From Oscarella lobularis (Eukaryota; Porifera; Homoscleromorpha; Homosclerophorida; Oscarellidae), in NCBI RefSeq assembly GCF_947507565.1, contig NC_089188.1, positions 930,001-994,000 of the forward strand: DNA of 64,000 nucleotides, written 5' to 3'. The translations under genes were made by a program, and so were the position numbers. Positions 59,084 through 64,000 of the stretch are shown one piece after another (positions within the stretch are counted from its first letter, which is position 1; the number at the start of each line of letters is the position of its first letter). The notes under the pieces are model-generated. The model had not been told where the DNA came from. It made no database searches and saw nothing but the letters and a program-made list of their open reading frames with translations.

Positions 59084-61342
59084 CTATTGCCTTATCACAT
59101 CCTCACAAGCCGTCTGAATGAGTGGCAGAGCTTCGAAAAACTTAAACGGAAGCAGCGGCAACAGTTTCTGCACGTGTTCTCTCTCCGTCGCAGTATGTAC
59201 TAAAGCATTCTTCAGTGAAACTATTATGCTTCTGCACACATCGCGATGATTGAACTTCTTTGGGAGATGATCTTTCAACACTGAATACTTCGTGGAAATG
59301 CCTTGAACCTTGCGAAGGCCGCATTCCTCCAACTCCCCGATATAATCGCATAACGCGCAGTTTTTTAAATCGTCCAAAGAAAGCCCCGCGCTCTTGCACT
59401 GTTCGACAATATCATCGAGAGGCTTATTCAAAGGAGATCCGGTATCATTGGCGTTTCCCGCATCAATTTCGTTAATGAGACATTCCCCAAAATCCAACAT
59501 GACGGAGCGAAATAGATGATAGAAGAGATCGTCCTTGACGGTGCCTAGATACACAAAAGCCGTTTTAGGGAGAATCCCAGATGATGAGATAGCAGAGGTA
59601 ACGAAAGCCTGAAATGGAACACATGCCACATAGACGTGCTCTTCTTTCGGCGTCGACGCGCTCTCTCCTTCCTCCAACGAAACGGTCCGAACCGGCCTCA
59701 AAAACGGCTCTAAATGCTTATACAAGCCCTCAAAAATTACACTATTGTATAGCGCGGATCTTGGAACGCCTTGAAAATCAAGTCCCACGCTTCGCAGCAG
59801 CAATCGCTCGTTGATGTCAAGATCTTGTAGGAAAGGGAAATTCCTTGCCCAAAGTTTCGCCGCAATTTCTCCCTCAATTTCGTCGAAGCAGAACTTGCTG
59901 ACAGGGTCGATGCAAGCAGCGGCCTTTTTCTGGAAGTAGAACTTGTCCATAAGATGGATCATTAGCGCTGGAGAGCGACTGCAGAAATTCATTACTTCCT
60001 TCTCCAAAGGGCTTGGTAAGGGATTGCACAACGCGTTGAGCGCTATGGCGGGAACACTGCAAGGAAGATCCAATTGATAAATAGTGATATCCGTCCCTCT
60101 TGTGGGACAGTGATGAATATTCACCAGAGCTGACATCATGCATGACCCGGTTACAGCAAAGCGGACTTTGTAAGGCTCTCCAGGCTCTCCAAAGGTGACA
60201 AGATTTTTATAGACCCATCTCATGTCGGACACCTTTTCCTGGTCAAGACCTCCCTCCTTTGCCGGCCAAAAGAAAAACCGTTGCACTTCATCAATAAGGA
60301 TGAAGAGAGGATGCTCTGACTCAGCTGTCAGAGCTTCTAAGCCTTTTAAGAGATCCATTAGATAGTCTCTCCCGCTGTGACGTTCCAGAAAACTTTTATA
60401 ATCATCTGCATTTCTGATAGTGGATCGATGGGGAAGCTTGACGCGCAGCATTTCGGCCAGTTTGTTCATATCCACAATTATGTCCACCATCAAGTGACCA
60501 GGAGTGGAACAATCCAGCTTCTCAAGATTCAGTTTCCAAATTATTGCCGGGTGATTTGAATCGACCCCATACTTTGGGTGTTTTTTGATGAGGCCCGGCA
60601 AAACGACGTTCAACCACGTCGATTTTCCTTTTATAATTGTAAAAGTAACTACACTACGTTCAACATTAAAAATTTGACAATTACCTGATTTGATCATCCC
60701 GTTTATAGTGAGGACTGACGACAAACCTATCGTGGCATCGAAATTTATCCAATTCTCTGTCTTCTCAATCAAATCGCCGCATTGAACGAGACTGCGTGAA
60801 GACCCAACACAGATTCGCGTGAATTCCTTCTCTTTATCAACGCGGACGTCACGAATTTTGCTCAAACGAGCTCGGCAGCGATCGGATAACGATAACCTGT
60901 AGACAAACACATAGTCACCAACAGGTCCTTCTCGTACAACGTAAGGGGATCCCACGTGCCTTGAGCAAGATTCCCGCGACACGTGCGAACGATGCTGAGT
61001 CAGCGTTGCAAGAGGAGCTGGGATTTCTGCAGTCTTCGAAGTTTTTTCGCGAGGCGGCTCAAAGTCGATGACGACGAGGTCGGCCTTGTCAAAGACGGCG
61101 TATTTGACTGAAACGGTCGGATGTCCTTCGTCGACAAAGCGATTTTCTGTGCCGTGAAATTTGACTGCGAATAAGAGAGACGTTGAAAGATAAGGGGGAC
61201 GGCGTGCGCTGCTTCGCTTGCCTTCAGAGAGGGTCACCATCTTCGCATTAGGATCGATTGCGCGTAAGATGCCCTCGAAGCGTTCCTGCGACTTCGAGAT
61301 CACGCTCATTCGTCTTCCTAGACAGTCGCTGAGCGCGCTCAT
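59084..61342 (-). CDS. LSm14-P-loop ATPase, copy 4 (intron positions all in frame)
   Basis: The genomic sequence reads as one 752-residue frame from 61342 to 59084, because every intron position has a length divisible by three and no stop. The first is a 57-nt GC-AG intron in the LSm domain, acceptor TTCGCAG. The second (69 nt) lost its donor: copies 1-3 have GGTC(A/G)AGG where this copy has GCTCAAGG. It is probably exonised, adding 23 residues. The third, inside Walker A, is 57 nt with intact GTAATT and AAG ends; retention would destroy GMIKSGKST. If introns 1 and 3 are spliced, the protein is 714 aa. The domain content is otherwise that of copy 3. Confidence 0.75.
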   Translation of the reverse strand: MSALSDCLGRRMSVISKSQERFEGILRAIDPNAKMVTLSEGKRSSARRPPYLSTSLLFAVKFHGTENRFVDEGHPTVSVKYAVFDKADLVVIDFEPPREKTSKTAEIPAPLATLTQHRSHVSRESCSRHVGSPYVVREGPVGDYVFVYRLSLSDRCRARLSKIRDVRVDKEKEFTRICVGSSRSLVQCGDLIEKTENWINFDATIGLSSVLTINGMIKSGNCQIFNVERSVVTFTIIKGKSTWLNVVLPGLIKKHPKYGVDSNHPAIIWKLNLEKLDCSTPGHLMVDIIVDMNKLAEMLRVKLPHRSTIRNADDYKSFLERHSGRDYLMDLLKGLEALTAESEHPLFILIDEVQRFFFWPAKEGGLDQEKVSDMRWVYKNLVTFGEPGEPYKVRFAVTGSCMMSALVNIHHCPTRGTDITIYQLDLPCSVPAIALNALCNPLPSPLEKEVMNFCSRSPALMIHLMDKFYFQKKAAACIDPVSKFCFDEIEGEIAAKLWARNFPFLQDLDINERLLLRSVGLDFQGVPRSALYNSVIFEGLYKHLEPFLRPVRTVSLEEGESASTPKEEHVYVACVPFQAFVTSAISSSGILPKTAFVYLGTVKDDLFYHLFRSVMLDFGECLINEIDAGNANDTGSPLNKPLDDIVEQCKSAGLSLDDLKNCALCDYIGELEECGLRKVQGISTKYSVLKDHLPKKFNHRDVCRSIIVSLKNALVHTATEREHVQKLLPLLPFKFFEALPLIQTACEDVIRQ

Positions 61343-61405
61343 GCTTAGCCTTGCGAATCACGAAATGGCGAAGGGAAAGCACGTTTGTGCTTGTTGTAAT
61401 TTAGG

Positions 61406-61417
61406 CTGTCCCGGATG
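61406..61417 (-). promoter_or_regulatory. Conserved CATCCGGGACAG element, ATPase copy 4
   Basis: Identical 12-mer, 64 bp upstream of the copy 4 start at 61342. Confidence 0.5.
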
Positions 61418-61467
61418 CTTGAGTCAGACCTCACACGTGACTGTGGCAAAAAGGGTGTGGCCTTCAG

Positions 61468-61600
61468 ACTGAGTAGAAACGGTCGATATACTTTCGGCGA
61501 ATTTTTCTTCATCGTTTTGTCATCCTCTTGAACAAATTGACTTGGACGACTCGAAGAGAAACGTCAGAACTTCTGCCAAGGGTTGTTAAACTCTAGACAA
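61468..61600 (-). pseudogene. IPO5: Two-exon importin-5 relic upstream of ATPase copy 4
   Basis: Carries a piece of the 49256-49352 exon (actttcggcgaattttt, catcctcttgaacaa). It is fused directly to a piece of the 49655-49720 exon (gacttggacgactcgaagag, aacgtcagaacttc, then aaactcta). Two non-adjacent importin-5 segments in source order show that genomic importin-5 sequence was duplicated with the array. Confidence 0.8.
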
Positions 61601-61794
61601 CGAACTTAGTGTATATACATGACTTAGCATATGCGGCTCTGTGGAGGAGGCTCGGTTCCTCCACAATTTCAGATACAACACAATCTACCAGTAACTGCAA
61701 CAATTAGAGCAAACCAAGACAGGGTAAATTAGGACGAAATCAACACACACGTAAGGGCATCACACATAAAGACATTACACAAAACATGCCGATG

Positions 61795-62736
61795 TCAAAC
61801 AACTACAGTACATCTTTCCTGTGCCTTGCCTACACTCACAATGACGAGGAATGAGCGATACTGGTGACTTGAAAGATTAAACAGGTCATCGAGAGCAAAA
61901 ACGTGCTCTCCTCTCGTGAGTGTGTAACCTGGAGAGAATAATGATCCGTGGCACCTATTACCAAAAGGAGAATTTTTCGTTTGAAGATTCGCATGTCCGT
62001 CGCCGTACGCTTGGAGGAAAAAAGACAACGGTTGGTCGTTGTCATCCTCAATACTGACTTCCACTAACAACCCGCCGCAATCTCTAACAGTGACGTTTTG
62101 GGGATTTCTTCTCCATGGTAGAGTAGACAACATCGGCACGTCGTCGGCATAGTAAGTTTGAGTTTCAACACCCTTAGATTTACACAGAAACGCAACAGCC
62201 TCTCTGGGAGTAGACTCACTCGTTGTAGGACAGCCAATCGACTCTCTTACAGCCTTTTCCAATTCTTCAGGATCTTTGTCAGCAAAATATATATCTCCTG
62301 ACAGAATTCTCTCAATATGTTCGACGAGTGAGCGTGTGATTGTCCGTGTAGCGCCAGTACTCGGCATAAAAGCATCTATCATTCCGTAGGTCGTTTGTTT
62401 AGCATTGTAAGGACGGTGGGCCGTAGGACGTGGTTGTAGAATGCATCCAAGAATGCGAAACTCCGCCACGAAACCAGATTCAGGTTTCCCCATATTAGTA
62501 AACATCATTTTTTCTGGCAAATTCGATTAAAGTGAGACATCTTCCATCAAATACTTGGCCACCTTGTAGTGAGCCAACTCGTGTAGATAGACCATCGCCG
62601 TGTAGCAGACGAGCAGTCGACGGGACACGTCGGTCGGTTCTTCTTCACTCATTGTCTCCAACTCCTTTGAATTCGAAGGTCTTCGTCGATGCTCACAACG
62701 ATCTCGGAGCTGCTGTCGACGTTGCGAGAACAACAA
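61795..62736 (-). pseudogene. Gluzincin-like (HELAH) protein frame with in-frame stop
   Basis: From 62736 the frame contains VCYTAMVYLHELAHYKVAKY, an HExxH zinc-metallopeptidase-type motif. A TAA at 62527-62529 interrupts it, and the same frame resumes at once (NLPEKMMFTNMGKPESGFVA). The latter carries a possible third ligand in ESGF-x-x-E. The rest (to 61795) has a central helical part and a C-terminal beta-rich part. Without the stop the protein would be about 313 aa. No plausible intron removes the stop in frame (the only GT-AG pair is 25 nt and breaks phase). It is therefore a nonsense-mutated copy, an error, or two products. The 3' flank is shared with the ATPase units. Confidence 0.5.
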
Positions 62737-63446
62737 CCTCTTAGAGCGGATCGAGGATTGAAAGCGATCGGCGGAAGATTCAATTCGCTGACGTGGTCCT
62801 TGACAGCAGAGAGGTCGTCCGTTTCGAGGTCGAAATAGCTGAATAGGCTACGTCATGTCGAACTGACAAGAAGTCGAGAACCATTTTCACGGCGTCCGAC
62901 AATGCTTCGATCGTTCTGTTGTTTCTGCAAGTTCGTCATGGTCAACGGCCGTCAACGGCACGCTCCAGGGCACGCTCCTTTCTCATCGCTGATACGACGC
63001 AATTTCCTGTCCCGGATGGTCGAAAGTTCGAGCGATGACGTCCATCAGCCGAACATAGTAGTTTTACTAGGAACCAATTTGCCGTGGTCTTGTTAGGCGC
63101 AGTATGTTTCCTTTACCCAGTTGCGGATGCCAATTAGAGCGACTTTGGTCCACTATTACTAATTAGGGGCCAACTGCTCTGCAATTAATTTAATAAAATG
63201 CATCGGTTGTTATTATATAAAATTTTTTAAAAATTTGCAAGAACACTGAAAAACACAGAAGATCTGACTGACGCTCAATCAGGGTTCAATTGTACATACC
63301 GTACGTGCAAATCCAGATTTAATGGCATCCGTTTGGAGGATACCGTTAAATCCGACTTACACTGACCCAGCTCCCTGACAACTCTCGCACAGCTGCCCGA
63401 GAGTTGTCACGAGCTAGGCCATTTCAAAAACCTTGATCGCGAGTCG
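62737..63446. other. Upstream region of HELAH frame, no gene seen
   Basis: Contains the conserved 12-mer at 63007. An inverted-repeat-like pair, acaactctcgcacagctgcc followed by gagagttgtcacgagct, lies at about 63378-63415. No supported coding region. Confidence 0.45.
63007..63018 (-). promoter_or_regulatory. CATCCGGGACAG element upstream of the HELAH frame
   Basis: The same 12-mer occurs about 270 bp upstream of the first Met of the HELAH frame (62736), linking this gene to the ATPase array. Confidence 0.4.
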
Positions 63447-63959
63447 TCATAAATACGCGGTCCTAAAATTTGGAAATTCAGATCCGGACCCCAATCGGAA
63501 CGCCCGGAAGTTTCCGTTTGCATTGATTCCGCTGTGAAGCATGTGAAACAACGGGCCCGCCTTCGTGCAATCGAGGCCCAATCGGAACACCCCAGGCGCC
63601 TCTTCCGTTTGCCCTGATAAACCCACTGACAGCTCCCCCGTGATGATGATGGAAGTATAAGCCTCAGACCATAGAAATCTCTGCTCAGACTTGAACAATA
63701 GATTTTGGAGCATACGTGTAGTAGAAATAGGAATCGTCCTCGCTAGCGTTATAGATTGTACTGTACGCCTAAGTGCAGGGATGATCATTGGCACGAGCCA
63801 ATCCTCACGGTAGGTGTCAAACCGATAGTAATAACTGTAATTCCGGTACGAATAAGAGTCTTCCTGTAAGCTTAACTTAAATAATAAGTGATCCTCGCCA
63901 AACGTCTTCCCGGACAGCAGCGTCGGGGCCGGCCGGGCACTCGCAAAGAACCGTGCCAC
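63447..63959 (-). other. Unassigned reading frame at window edge
   Basis: A 170-codon minus-strand frame with Tyr/Arg-rich (YRNYSYYYRFDTYRED) and Gly-rich parts. I do not recognise it. It could be an exon of a gene continuing beyond the window or chance; the start is not trustworthy. Confidence 0.3.
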
Positions 63960-63969
63960 GAAATTGTGG

Positions 63970-64000
63970 CGATCGTCATTGCGATCGTCATTGCGATCGT
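63970..64000. repeat. 15-bp tandem repeat at the right edge
   Basis: Two-plus copies of a gcgatcgtcattgcgatcgt-type unit with 15-bp period run into the end of the window; its full length is unknown. Confidence 0.7.

Noticed and set aside
59084-61342. Copy 4 as a processed retrocopy because it is one open frame
   Set aside because: All three intron sequences are still present and alignable; the frame is open only because their lengths are multiples of three.
1-64000. tRNA or rRNA genes
   Set aside because: I looked for tRNA TPsiC-like arms and rRNA-conserved stretches and saw none I could support.

Overview
This is a eukaryotic, animal window, most likely from an early-branching metazoan with a compact genome. 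A sponge, possibly a homoscleromorph, is my best guess; that is inference. The evidence is genes split by very short introns (about 50-70 nt, GT-AG), close head-to-head and tail-to-tail spacing, and clear animal orthologues: an FMR1/FXR gene, COPS9, importin-5, a leprecan/CRTAP gene and a NOMO fragment. Lineage-type expansions sit between them: giant FN3-like extracellular proteins, multi-lectin proteins, an ankyrin-Roco protein and a tandem ATPase family.

Layout. (1) 1-1075: decayed fragment of an FN3-like gene. (2) 1195-4761 (-): large lipid transfer protein of the vitellogenin/MTP class. (3) 5540-6400: internally deleted relic of the next gene. (4) 6967-15464 (+): secreted protein of about 2726 aa with a TSP1 module, two Cys-rich repeats and about twenty FN3-like modules, most of it on one 7.2-kb exon. 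(5) 17718-18506 (+): NOMO C-terminal fragment with a frameshift. (6) 18556-30808: tandem segmental duplication of about 6.4-kb offset. Each copy holds a small PIP-box gene, a large multi-domain lectin (H-lectin-like, Kazal, C-type lectin and EGF modules) and a retrotransposon RT relic. (7) 32193-39668 (-): ankyrin-Roc-COR protein whose ankyrin region contains 13 head-to-tail 311-bp units, each with two exons and two introns. (8) 40253-50296: housekeeping cluster of leprecan/CRTAP-like (+), FMR1/FXR (-), COPS9 (+) and importin-5 (-). (9) 50555-61342 (-): four tandem paralogues joining an LSM14-type LSm domain to a P-loop ATPase, separated by spacers carrying decayed pieces of importin-5. (10) 61795-62736 (-): a HELAH metallopeptidase-like reading frame with an in-frame stop, sharing flanking elements with the ATPase array. 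(11) 63447-63959: unassigned reading frame at the window edge.

The most unusual system is item 9. Removing a GC-AG intron restores a contiguous LSM14-like fold, and removing a 56-nt intron restores a split Walker A motif, giving an LSm(RNA-granule type)-ATPase architecture that I do not recognise from described families. In the fourth copy all three intron positions have become multiples of three without stops, so the whole locus reads as one frame. I had no search tools; all family assignments rest on motif recognition.
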